The position numbers were made by a program, and so were the translations under genes. This document shows positions 1 through 12,100 of a DNA stretch of 64,000 bases, in pieces (position 1 is the stretch's first letter; the number at the start of each line of letters is the position of its first letter). Under the pieces are notes generated by a model. It saw only the letters and a program-made list of their open reading frames with translations. It did no database searches and was not told where the DNA came from. The stretch is taken from the NCBI RefSeq assembly GCF_003073045.1, contig NC_037591.1, forward strand, positions 39,820,589 through 39,884,588, given 5' to 3'. This DNA is from Pomacea canaliculata. Lineage: Eukaryota; Mollusca; Gastropoda; Architaenioglossa; Ampullariidae.

Positions 1-2959
1 CAGAAAGAGAGAGCCATGACACCTTTAATGTCAATGACTTCATTTTGACACTGGGGGAAATGTCTGCTGCTGACAGATCTCACTGCCACAGAAAGCAGAA
101 GAAAGATATTGTTTGTGAACACTGCACTCAAGTCAAACCCCTATTTTTACTTTAAATAATTCTTTAAAAATTATTTTATTTCATAAAGTTTACAAGTTTT
201 TATTGGCCTATATTTCTTCATTTATTTACAAAAATTATTTATTTTGGTTTTATGTCCATTTTTCACAAGCTTATGTTTTAGACGGTAGAGTGCATAGCAG
301 AATTATATAGCTGTGCTATTTATCTAAATCAATGTTTATGAAATGGCTATATATTATCTTTTAATCTTTCTATTATTTTACTCTTATGTTTGAAAAAAAT
401 GTACAAGTTCTAGTATCTGTGTTATCATCAAAGTAAAACTTGCCTTGACAGATGAAGTATTTATTAGCTTGTTCTTTTCTGGTTTGAAACAGAGAAGCCA
501 ATATACTGCTCTGCTGAATGGTATTTATTTTTACTTGTCCTAACACTCTTGTTAACAGTGCTTAAATGTTATCTTCTTACCTCGGCAATGATAAACAACT
601 GACGATAAACAGAATGTTACATGGGATGTGAGGCTGTACCAAAAGCTTTTCTTTATACAATACAAATTAAGTGATTTTTAATTGTTATCTTCACGCAATA
701 TATTAACATTCTTTATCCAAGGCTAAAAGATTACTTGAAAAGATTTTTGCGCTGAAATATTTTATTTATTTTTTTACAATATAATTAATAGATATAAATA
801 TCTAAAACACATAAAATACAGTATTTAACATGACAGGAAATGTACAGAAAAATATATAATGTAATAAGTCATTTAAGAGTACATCCTTCAGCACATCAAA
901 CCATCGAACATTATGTATACATGTCTCTTTGTTATCTGTAGAATCTTTTTCGTATCTTACACATGTAAGTGATGTTTGAGGTAGATCAGGCGGTCGGGTG
1001 GTACAGCGGGCAAATCGCTTGTCATCAATAATTTTATTATCAGGTACACCTCTAAGTCTTGGCAAAGGTACTCGAAAAGAGTATTCTAAAAGTCTTTGAC
1101 ATGATATACTTAATTTACTGGCTCCAGCGGAGCAATTTATTAAAAAAGTAAATAATTTAAATTACCTACTTACATCTCAAATCCCATTATCTACCGTTTG
1201 ACGAACTTCCTTGAACTTTTCAGACGTAACACAAAAATAGTTTGCATGGGATGTACGACTGCTTGCATGTGAAGTGAGACTAGCTTTTGAGAGCATGAGA
1301 AAAATGGTCTCTACTAGATAGGATGAGTGGCAGAGAACCTTGCAATCTCAAATAAAATCAACACATGTGACACACTACCACACAAACATAATAATACAAC
1401 TATATTATTATTTTAATAATACAACTAATGGCAGCACTGTCACTACCGGTGATCAAACAACAAGAAAGAAGAACGAAATTTCCAAAAAAAAAGCATCTTT
1501 ATCAACTGATTATCCACAACAATAATTTACTAGAAGAAAACAAGAATAAATATATTGCAGCACGTAGTAATCGCCTCAAAGGCTTATCTTAATAGAAGGA
1601 GTATAAGGTACCTACGGGAAGGATAGACAAAAAGTCAAAAACCTTTTTCTTTAACAGCAAAACACCTTCATTAAACCAAAACGATGAATGCCAAAATTAC
1701 AAACGTTCTGAATATGGAGTTTTATTTGCAAACATGGTTTAAATATTTAAGTCCTTATAAAGTTGGGACATTACTTACATTTAAAAAAAACAATAAACAA
1801 AAAACCCAAAAAAATTCCACCAAACATTTTGTCGACTCTCTGTCATCATAAGCGAAATATCAAAACGAATTGTAACGGGAATCAAATCAGAGAGAGAAAT
1901 CTCTAAGCCGGAAGAACTTATCGACTTACCGGACCTGTGCCAACAAAAGAGCTTTACACTTCTATTTAACGGAGCAAAAACAAAAAATGGTTTCAAAAGG
2001 AAACAACTCAGAGAAACTCTCTAACATGACATGTGTTTACTCGAGATAAGAGCCAGCAAGGTTAGTTTTTAGGAGCCCAGCGACATGTAGTCAAGTGACC
2101 AAAGTTCAACATGGAGCAAGACAACACCGTGTCTCTTGTAGGAAACATTAACCCTAATTCATCCCCAGATAAATGTTGTGTAAAGACAACACGGTGTCTG
2201 CTCTAGGTTTTATCAGCTCTTACTCATCACCAGAGAAATATTGTGTAAAGCTTGACAGCTATTTGTCTCAAAACTGTAAGTGTCGCGCTTCTCTACGATG
2301 TTCATGATTCGGAGAATTACGAGCTCGATAAAAATTTACCCTTTTTTTTTTTTTTTTGTTAAATTGATATTTGTAGGTACATTCGGTATCTAATGTTGAT
2401 GATTAATATGCTTTGAGAACGATACTGTTAACTGTCAAAATCGGTAGCAGAGGTCAAAGATATAGACTTATACGTATATCTCTTCTTAAAAGATATAGAT
2501 TGTAAATGTATTTTTAGAACATTGAGTGTAAATATATACCTTGCACACAATGTAGACAGAATTTATAATGAATATTTTCCATCGCTTTACACGTTTTCTA
2601 AAAAACAAACAACAGCATACAAGTATTTTACAGGCAATAAGATGACACTATGGCATACGACAGACAAAAGTCAAGTCTACAGGTAAAGCCGAGTAATGAA
2701 AAGAAATTATTATTGTTGTTTTTCTTTGCAGACTCGTATGTGTCAGACATTGCCCAAATTATTCGGAAGAGTTTTTCTCCATCACGGTGTTATCTACACT
2801 GTCCAGCCACAACTTGATGAGAGGAACACTTCTGCTCACTGGTGTTTATCGTGAGCTGAGCACAAATGAAATCTAGTGACGACTGCTTGTGAAGTTTGGA
2901 CTTCCTGAGCTGGCAAACAGCCTGAGTATTGCAGGCGAACTGATTTAGAGCAATCAAAA
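1..2959. other. AT-rich intergenic sequence
   Basis: No supported gene. Short open frames on both strands lack recognisable motifs. Only the 65-bp tandem repeat stands out. Confidence 0.5.
2115..2252 (+). repeat. Imperfect 65-bp tandem duplication
   Basis: GACAACACCGTGTCT and CCAGATAAATGTTGTGTAAA are repeated 65 bp later with a few substitutions. It is intergenic. Confidence 0.6.
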
Positions 2960-3690
2960 GACAAAGATAAAGAAATAAAAAATTAGAGCAGAAGTCAAAG
3001 CATGAACACTATGAGACATACAAATCCTATTAGAGTATATAATAATAATTAGCGCAAAATTTGTAAAGCGCTTATTCACACTCTTAAGGAGCATGCGTTT
3101 AGCGCCCAGCAATAAGAGCCAAATATGGACATCATACAAGGGACAGGAAAACAAACAAATAACATATGAACCATAAAACAGTAACCAACAGTACTAGCCA
3201 AAAATAAAATCAAATACAGAAAACACAAAGAGGAACCAAACAACAAGAACAAGAGCTGACAGTAACATGATATTGTAACAGGAAGGATGTGACAAAGGAC
3301 TAGCATTATGGGATAGGTTGTTAGGAGCAATGTTTACGGAAGAGGTGAGTTTTCAGCGCACGTTTAAAAGATTTATTATTGGGAAGGTGGCGGGTATGGA
3401 AAGGGAGAGAGTTCCATTGCTAACTGCACAATAACTAAACATCCTATGGTCATATGTTAATTGTTTTTTTTTGGTGACAGGAAGAGTAGGAATACGATCA
3501 TCAGAGGAGCGGAATGGTCTAGCTGGGATGTAAGGGAAGAGCAGTTCAGAGATATAGTCAGGGCAGGTGCCAGCAGAAAAATTAAAATACAGCACGGACA
3601 GTTTGTACTGGATGCCAGAACTGACGCAGTGACAAGACCACCATTTGTGAATTTGCGAACTGTAAAGATAGAACAGAATCCAGGATAGTC
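2960..3690 (-). mobile_element. 3' end of a CR1/L2-like LINE
   Basis: The minus strand reads through a typical C-terminus of LINE reverse transcriptase: GIQYKLSVLYFNFSAGTCP, PARPFRSSDDRI, and a worn form of the usual SFSYxAPxLWNSLP...LKTHLF end. A 3' tail with AAGCGC and a run of ATAATAATT follows near 3040-3075. It lies directly beside the I-like relic, so two unrelated LINEs abut here. It is 5'-truncated and broken. Confidence 0.5.
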
Positions 3691-3739
3691 AGAAAGAAGT
3701 TCCTAAAAGCGTTGAAGAAAAATGAGGTCGCTAGTGTCC

Positions 3740-6330
3740 CTTTTTTTTTAAGGCTGGAGGGTCAAGACTAATCTCTGGAAGGCTTTAAGGAAGAGCTGGT
3801 AGTATAGGGAGAGGTTGTACCTGTTGAACATCTACTCTGGCAGCTTGTAAGTGAATTGCAACACGGAGTGAAAATGTTTTTGCATACAGGGAAGCACGAT
3901 GATGTCCAAAAACAGCACGGTTCACAGGGTTTCCAGGATGAGCTTTTAAACAACAGACATAGGATAGCATGAGTTTCAGATGAAGGAGAGGCAGTGGAGG
4001 TTCACCAGCTTCTGCGTACAAAGTTTGTACAGGAGTGATGCGGAAGGCACCCAGAGAGATGCGGAGTCCTTGATGATAAATAGGATCGAGAATTTTGAGG
4101 TAGGACCATCGAGCAGAGCCATAGATGATGGATCCATAGTTGAGCTTGGAGGGGACCAGGGCACTGCACAGACGAAGAGGGACTGTGCGGTCCGCCGCCG
4201 TGGTGACATGGCCAACTACTCTAAGAATGTCTAAGGCTTTCTGACAAGACAGGAGGAGAGATTTGCTATGAGAGAAAAGACAGTTTACGGTCAAAACTGA
4301 CCCTAAGGAATTTTACTTCCTAGACCACTTTGAGTACCGTGCCATTAACAGAAATAGATGGGTTTGGAAACATACCTCGCAGCTTACAAAAGTGGATGCA
4401 TACTAACTTTGGAGGAGAAAATCTGAAGCCATTTTCTGTCGCCCACCTTTGTACAGCATTTACACACAGTTGTAGCCGGCGTTCGAGGCATAGCATGGAT
4501 CGATCTCAAATAAATAGTGCAAAGTCATCTACCAATGTCTGCATATTACCTCATCTACATAGCACGTAATTTTTAGATAACGAGGCCTCCAAACCTGGAC
4601 AGAGGTCAAGATTGAATCTATTGTGATGCTACCCTGAGGGAAGCTCTTTTCCCTTTTATGAGGATCAGACAGGCTAGACCCTTCTCGAACCTGAAAAAGG
4701 CGATGAGAAAGTAAAGCGTGAAGGTCCAACAGAATACCCTGCTTCCAGTTAGTGTCGTACGCCTTTTTCAAATTAAAAAAACACCTCTTTGCCGACTAAG
4801 GCATCCCTGACAAAAATGTGAAAAAGGACCAAATGGTCCAGGGTGCCGCGGCATTTTCTGAAGCCACGCTGCAGGTAGGAGAGGAGACCTTGAGATTGGA
4901 GATGCCAGGTGAGCCGTGCATTCATCAAGCGTTTTAAAATTTATCACAGACAGCTAGTAAGAGCGAGAGGACGGTAAGAGATCGAAGGGATCCTTGTCAG
5001 GTGTTGGGATGGGCACTACAACTGCCCCTCTCCTCAAAGGAGGGAAACAGTTGGGCACGCAAATAAAGTAAAGATGTCTAGAAGGAGGAGGAGAGAGGCC
5101 TGTGGAAGATGAATCAGCATCTGATAAATATTTGTCTCCGCCCGGTGCAAATTTCTTGCACCTCTGAATGACCTGCAGCAGTTCAGAGAGAGAGAGAGAA
5201 GGTAGTTTGTATTTTTTGGAGTTATTGGAAGAAAAGTCATAGCCATAAGATTCCTGTATAGACTTCAGGAACTGGAAATGTGAAGAATAGTGATAAGAGG
5301 AGGAATTGTGAGCAATGGCGTATGCCAAAGAATTAGAAACATTTTGTGGAGGAGGAGGGTGGAGCAGAGGGACTGACAGGCGGGCCAATCTGCCTTACAT
5401 CCCACCCGCCGTTATAAAGATTATCGTTTTGCTCCAGACTACTTTAAAATTCTAAAATTATACAAAGGTGATCGCTGCCGCACAGGTCTTCGTGTACAGC
5501 CTAGTTAAAATCTAGCAACAGTGCTGGGCTGACCATTGATAAATCCAGTGCTGACACTGTGCTACTGTATGGACGACAAAAGGTGTCAGACCCGTCGTTC
5601 TAAAGGCAGGGATCACTTTCCATAAAAAATGATTGCAAACAACTCTCCTCTGGGGTAAGTCGAGGTCCCGCTCTACAAAGAGTGGTGTCCGTTAAAGTCA
5701 ACCAAGGGATGGACGGGAGTAGGGAGTTGGGTGAAAAAGCCCTCAAGGTCCTGTAAGGATATCAAATCACAAAAAGGAATATAGACACAGGAAAAACTAA
5801 TAGCCTTTTTCCAGGGTAACCCAGGAAGCAACAGGTTAAAGAGGAGTTGAAAGTGTTATCTGGCTAAACAAAAGGTGGGAGCGAATGAGGTGAGTCCCAT
5901 CTGAAGGGACATCAGTCGGAGAACCCTGACGTAAAACTCAAAAGCCTTTGAAGAAAATGAAGAGAAGGTAGGGGAATAGTCTGCTATAGTGCTATAATAT
6001 CAGGAGAGAAACGAGATGCTAGGCATTCGAGTTCTTCAAAGTTGGCTCGGATCCCTCGACAGTTCCATTGAATGATTGCAGACGTAATTTATCTGTGAAG
6101 GAAAGATGCAGAGCGCCTCACAGAAGAAAATTGACAGGTGGCGACGGGATGGAGAAGGCAACACCAAACGTCGCTCACGACATTCATCCCCTGCTCGCCA
6201 AGACAAAAGTGACAACAGTCTTGGCTCTGACTCTGTGGGTCTTTCCATTGTGGTCATATAAAGCCACAATACTTGCACACGGTTTTGGTGTAACATCCAT
6301 GTTAGAGGGCATATGGTTTGGGAATGGCCG
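3740..6330 (-). mobile_element. Degenerate LINE, I/Nimb-like
   Basis: Read on the minus strand, the pieces come in LINE order. Near 6320-6180 is a Cys/His-rich end of an ORF1-like protein. At about 6085-6010 is the start of an APE endonuclease (IIQWNCRGIRANFEEL). At 5390-4954 is a pre-RT segment (VSNSLAYAIAHNSSS). At 4770-4530 are RT motifs (KAYDTNWKQGILLDLH, then YVDE where YVDD is usual). At 4290-3785 is the RT thumb region (LVPSKLNYGSIIYGSA). An A-tract on the minus strand near 3741-3749 marks the 3' end. Many stops and frame changes split it, so it is dead. The clade is judged from motif style only, and no RNase H was recognised. Confidence 0.65.
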
Positions 6331-7189
6331 ATAAACTGTTTTTTAATATGAATGAATCACATATCAGCCAAAACATTAACATCACTTCATCTTCTATGAA
6401 AGGTTTGGCTACACATTCCAAAGTAAACATCTTGTCATAGTAGAAAAAAAAACACAGCTTAAATATTACATAGTTTTCTAAAACAACTTAGGTACACACG
6501 AAAAAATAACCAAATAGAATGTGCTCAAATTAATTTGAACAAAAGTTAACGATATGTATGTGGATTGTATTGCAATGTAATTTGTTTTTATTTGTGTTAA
6601 GCGCATTGATTCTGCTCTATAATGATGAAATGCACTGTGAAATTGTAATTATTATGATCATTCCAAAACCGTAATTATAATAACATCGCTTGTGCTTTGA
6701 TGTCCAGTTCACAAATGTTTGAGGATACTAAGATGTGTCACTGGGTGTCAAAGATGACAGTCGTTTAAGTGTTTGACGACAGCGAACAGCGTTAGCAGCG
6801 AAGTGCAGCACAAGAAACGACAGAAAACGATCAAATTAAATAATTCTCACGTATAGCAGTTTTTAACAAACTTTTTTTGAGCTTCTGCGTGTCTTGGTGC
6901 GTGCATTGCCTAACATACATCAGTACACTCAACACAGGGAGGATCACAGCAGTAGCCCACCTTCTATAATTCTTTCGTTGGTGTGCTCATTCATTCATTC
7001 TACAATAAACATGTTAACTTATGCTCAGTCCTTTATGCTTAATGATGCTGACAATGTGACGATAGTAGAAGCTGATAGTGGCTAAAAGTGTAGGGTGTGG
7101 TTCAGCACAAACATCTACACCGACAAACATCTACACACACACACAGTCACAGGACGAACGGCTTTGTCTCGTTCACGTGTTCATCCTGG
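6331..7189. other. Intergenic sequence with a LINE-tail-like motif
   Basis: Near 6595-6660 the pattern TTAAGCGCATTGATTCTGCT, then ATGCACTGTGAAATTGTAAT, then ATTATTATG resembles the 3' tail of CR1/L2-like LINEs on the + strand. Nothing else is recognised. Confidence 0.3.
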
Positions 7190-7421
7190 TGCGTGCGATC
7201 AGCCAATCATCGGAAACAGTCACGTGACGACAAACTTTGCATACTGACAAACCATTGGCGATCATCTCTCAAGTCTAGAAGAGGAAGCTGTTGGAAGGAG
7301 GAAGTGAATTTGTCTCTTGTTAAACAGAGAAACAACTGATTACAGAGAGGAGCGTATCTTAACAATTCTCTCAACCAGAGCTAAAACCTGTGTCATCAGA
7401 TCGGAGAAACTACATCTTGAG
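7190..7421 (+). other. Possible 5' UTR exon and promoter of gene A
   Basis: The first coding exon of A is preceded by an acceptor (TTATTTCAG, ending 9136), so the 5' UTR must start further upstream. A GAG|GTGAGT donor at 7421/7422 closes a GC-richer stretch without microsatellite. Just upstream are a CCAAT motif (7203-7207) and two CACGTG E-boxes (7174-7179, 7221-7226). These fit a promoter followed by a non-coding first exon. The link is inferred from spacing and signals only. Confidence 0.35.
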
Positions 7422-7470
7422 GTGAGTTTATGTGTGTTTTGTCATAGTCGTCCTCATCTCCTCCACCGCC

Positions 7471-7471
7471 G

Positions 7472-7530
<59 letters not shown>

Positions 7531-7694
7531 TCATCATCGTCGTCGTCGTCGTCATCATCATCATCATCATCATCTCGTCGTCGTCGTCGTCGTCATCATC
7601 ATCATCATCTCATCGTTGTCGTAATCTTCATCTTCGTCGTCATCGTCGTCATCATCATCATCATCATCGTCGTCGTCGTAATCATCATCATCAA
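7471..7694 (+). repeat. (TCA/TCG)n compound microsatellite
   Basis: TCATCA runs are broken by TCG blocks over about 220 bp. Open frames reading poly-His, poly-Ser or poly-Ile here are products of the repeat. It lies just after the proposed gene A 5' exon. Confidence 0.9.
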
Positions 7695-7699
7695 GCATT

Positions 7700-9136
7700 G
7701 ATCCTATCTGCCTATAAGGCTACGCATGTGCCGTCTTCTGGGCTTCTTAACATAAGTGTGCGTCTTGAACCTTCGTCTACGTCTGTGTGCAGACGTCTGG
7801 AGCTTGTTTTTTCAGTTGGCTAATATCAGGCAGTACTGTCCGTGGTGTTGTGTTAATTGCAACCCTCTGAATGTCTTTTGTGATTCATGTGCCAGTACTG
7901 AGGAGCTGACTCATGTCTTCTCTTACATTTTTATGTGTTAATACCTTGCAAAACTGTTGCGAGAGACAAACCTTTGTTCTCTGAAAGATTTATAGGTGTA
8001 CTAGATAAAAACAAAAAATGATTGCTTCACTGCAGATGCTTTGGCAAAAAAAAAAGACATCCAGCAAGCAAACAAACAAAAAATCCAATAAGGATGTAAA
8101 GAGACAATAAGAGGCAAGAATGACAACAAAGACACGATTGAATGGTACTAGCTGGCTACTTACATTCCTTGTTAAAACAGGGAATAAGGTCTAGTAATAA
8201 TTATGAGGACTTATATAGCGCATATCCAAAAATGATCTCAGAGCTCTTTACATAAATCATAAATAAACTAAATCATCAACAACCACTCACCCTAAAACAT
8301 GTAAAGACAAACTCACATGTACAACATACACTCACTGATACACAAACAACACTACAGACACACGCTATACACACTCACGGTCTTGTCTTTCATGGTTTGC
8401 ACAGTTAGGTGACCTAAGAACGATAATTCAAGTGAACCTAATACTTCTTATCGCAAGCAGTTACCTACCTTTAAAATTTCTGGTAAAATAAAATAGTAAA
8501 AAATAATACTGATGGAAGCAAAAATTAGACCCAGTACAATTTGCAGGAAGATTTACGGAAGATTCAAGTTATTAATTTTAAATACATTATGTAGACATGC
8601 ATGTGGAAAAAAAGGCAGGTGCCTTTACATTGGTGTTCTTTTACTATACAAACTGACCTTTTGACGACTGTGCGGGGCGAAGGGTGGACCTAACTCGCCC
8701 GAAAGAGGAGACTTCTGGCTCGTTTCACCCGACTTTCTCCCTCTCGTATCCACTCGTCCACACGCGTACGCAAAGGTAATCACTTCCACTCAAGAGTGAA
8801 GACACAGCCGACAACACAGTTGCACAACATATAAAATAATGATTAAAACAAGAAATGTGAAATAAGGTTTAACATGTTAGAATGAGATCCCACACAGATA
8901 CTCCGGTATCTCCCCAGTCATAAACCATTTACCAGTTTGTAATAATGTAAACAAAGTTGACGAACCCTCTTAATAACGCTTTATCTGATAAATACAGAAT
9001 TTGCTTTTGTTCTAAAACGTCACTAGGTGGACTAGTATAGGTTTTACTCTTGCGATCTGTTTTAATTCTTTACATTTTAAATGAGACTTAAATTCATCGA
9101 ATGTTCTTATATTTTCATCTCCTGCTCTTATTTCAG
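7700..9136. other. Presumed intron 1 of gene A
   Basis: No coding signal. Around 8195-8260 the minus strand carries a LINE-tail-like AATTAT...TATAGCGC...CTCTTTACAT pattern. A GC-rich patch at 8650-8790 is unexplained. Confidence 0.3.
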
Positions 9137-9144
9137 TGATCACG

Positions 9145-12100
9145 ATGACTCTGCAGCTTCTTGTGTGTTTGTTTACACTCGTGATTCAGCACCACGTACA
9201 GAAAACACGAGGTAAGATCACGAGGTGGTCACAGAGAGGGTAGGAATAGTTTGGCTAAAAATCAGCAACAACCTACTCGTCCCGATCCCTTCAACATCCA
9301 TGCTACCATATTGTCAAACTAAGGTTATGAGGCAAAATGTTTATTGTGTGAAGTCTTACAACGTAGTCTTGACCTTTGATGTCCCAACAACTTTGTTTAT
9401 ATTCTAGCCTGTGGCGGTGTGTACACCTCACCCAGTGGCTCCATCTCGTCCCCGCTGTACCCCAGTCAGTACCCGCCTAATGAAGACTGTACCTACATCA
9501 TCAACACAACACAGGGCCATCGTATCACGTTGACATTTGTTACATTTGAAATCGAGGCTGCAACCGATGCCTGCGAGCTTGACTCTTTGGAGGTTTGTGA
9601 TTGTTTCTTTGTGTGTCTGTAAGAACGGGTTTTCTGTAATCATAGAAATACAGCATAAATAATTGTGACACTTGTTTAAAATGTTCGCATATATTGCAAT
9701 ATAGTATTTTAATTGAGGGTGTTAGTAGAATTTATACTTTTTATACTTTAAAAACAATCCAGTTGGAATAAGAAAGAAGTACAGGAGGTTAAAAACATAT
9801 TGAACATTGGATTGCTGTGTGATAGCGAGTAGTCGATAACGACTACAGATAAATACAAATGGAAAATGAAAAATCAAAACAAGGCTTACAAACTTGATGT
9901 AGGAGAGCGGCTAAATTTTCAACTCTTTTTGGCAGCAATGTGTCTGATGTTAAAAACTTAAACTAAGAGAGCAAACATAATTTGTTGTATTTTTAACAGT
10001 ACGTTGATATTGCTTATTGCTTGATATTATTGGCCAACGTAATCGGTCCAAGTAACATTATGTAAGAAAATTGTTAAAGATTTTACTCAGGAGATATCTC
10101 TCAACTTATCTCTCCATCATCGTCACTCCGTTTCCCACAGGCTCACTCATTGTTTCCCATGTTTCTTCTTGCATACAATTATCAAAATATCTGATTTATT
10201 TAATCGCTCGATACTGAAAACGCAGAGACACGCGAAAAGTTTATTTTATTAACATATGTCAGTGTAGAGAAATAATTGTGACCCTCCACGACGAAATGAG
10301 TCTAAAGAGATTTGCGAAATTGCATATTTTTGAAAAGTACTCGTTCTAAACTTTCTCTTGACACAAAAGTTGTTGTTTTAGTCTTAAAATTGAGTGAGTT
10401 ATAAACGTTTGAAGTGTGAAAGTACGGTGGCGGCCATTTTGAGAAAAGCGGGTTCAAAGATTAGCGTCAAGATGGCCGACCGTGTCTGTTTACTCTTAAA
10501 CTTTTGCAGACAAAGGATTGGTTAATATTTAAATCATTCTTGAAAGAAGTTGAACATACAGCCTCCGGGCTTCCTGGCAAGGTATAACACGATGGGTTAT
10601 GACAGGGAAACAGTCTCGACACAGTGTGAATTTCGTCTGAAAGCAGTACGGATCGCGGTAGGGTACTTCGATTAAACCGTATTTGAAGTCACTTTCTAAC
10701 TTTTATTTTAATATAGCAGAGTATTTTCCTGATAGTTTGATAACCAAGGAATCCATTTTTAAAGACAAGTCGAACTACACAAAATTGACCCCTATCACCT
10801 TTCGGGGCCTCGAGCACAAAACTGTTCCGCGCGACTTGAGACTCATTTCGTCGTGGAGGGTCACAAATAGTTATGCAGAAAGCGATAATCAAAAACATAA
10901 AATTGCTTCTTTTTAGTTTACTTAACTATAATCCCAGAGACGCATTTTTAGCCATGATATAAACAATGATACAAATATGTAAAATAATAATAAGCATCCG
11001 TGTATATATATCCCCAACCGATTAAATAAAATCGTAATAATCTATCAAATTAAAACGAGATTTACATACTATTAAAGCACGTATCAATATCCAGCTAATG
11101 AAAGATTGACAATAAGTTTGTTTAAATTAATAAGTTTACTGTTTGCTGACATATTTATGAGGCAGTTTATTGAAGTTTAACCTAAATTGTATTGAGTAGA
11201 CTCTTAAGGCAGGGACAAAATTTATCAGGTACTTCTCTAAAATAAAATCTTTTTTAAACATAAAATAAAAATATTATGTGTATACATGTCTTGCTTCCAT
11301 TCTTGAATAAACTGATCCTTCAAACATAGCATTACTTGTTCTTTATATTTGAGAAAAGCTACAACCAAGATTCCAGAAGGAAAGACCTCAAGTATCTAGT
11401 AATGAGCCTCCTAGTTACACCGGCGTACATCATATACTTAGATATCAAATAAAATCTTGCCCATTGGAAACAGCAGCGCGGGTAATTTGTGTGCTACACA
11501 GTTATGGTATACATAATCATAGTCTTAACCGGAAAAAGTAATTTTGCAAAGACTTCAAAGACAGGAAAACCTCTATTTTTCCCTTAATATACATGTTGGT
11601 TTGCTTGCTTTTACAGTCAGCATCATTTTCAAAAATCTTAGTTGTATCCTGTAACAAAGATCAAGAAATTTCAAATTGTATTTTTCCCTTCCATACAGCA
11701 AACTAAGTTTTATGCATACATCAATAAGGACAATTTAAATATCAAAGAGTGATCTTTCGTACGTTTATTAATCAATGAAACCGCACCTTTATTTCTAAGT
11801 ATACATTGTAATTTATTAGTCATATTGAATTTCATATTGTAATTAACATTGCTGTTCTTTGGTACTTAAAATCCCCTACCACCTCTTCAACTTTGCCTTT
11901 AAAGGTCGGATATAGTGTTTACATGCAGATGGTATTTTCTAAGTGCGTTCGGGATCTCATTAGAATGTTTTCAAGAGTAGGAGACTATAACTAATATATA
12001 ATAGTTAAAACAGGTTCACAGAATGGCCCACATTATGGGAGTCATATTCCTTTGAAAAGGTTTGTAGCAATACCAATTTATCAACATAAATGCGTTGAAG

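Noticed and set aside
985-1030. SINE-head-like GGTCGGGTGGTACAGCGGGC
   Set aside because: It is too short, has no B box, and could be chance.
7317-7823. Long open frame reading poly-His, Ser and Ile
   Set aside because: It is the translation of the TCA/TCG microsatellite, with no domain or codon signal outside the repeat.
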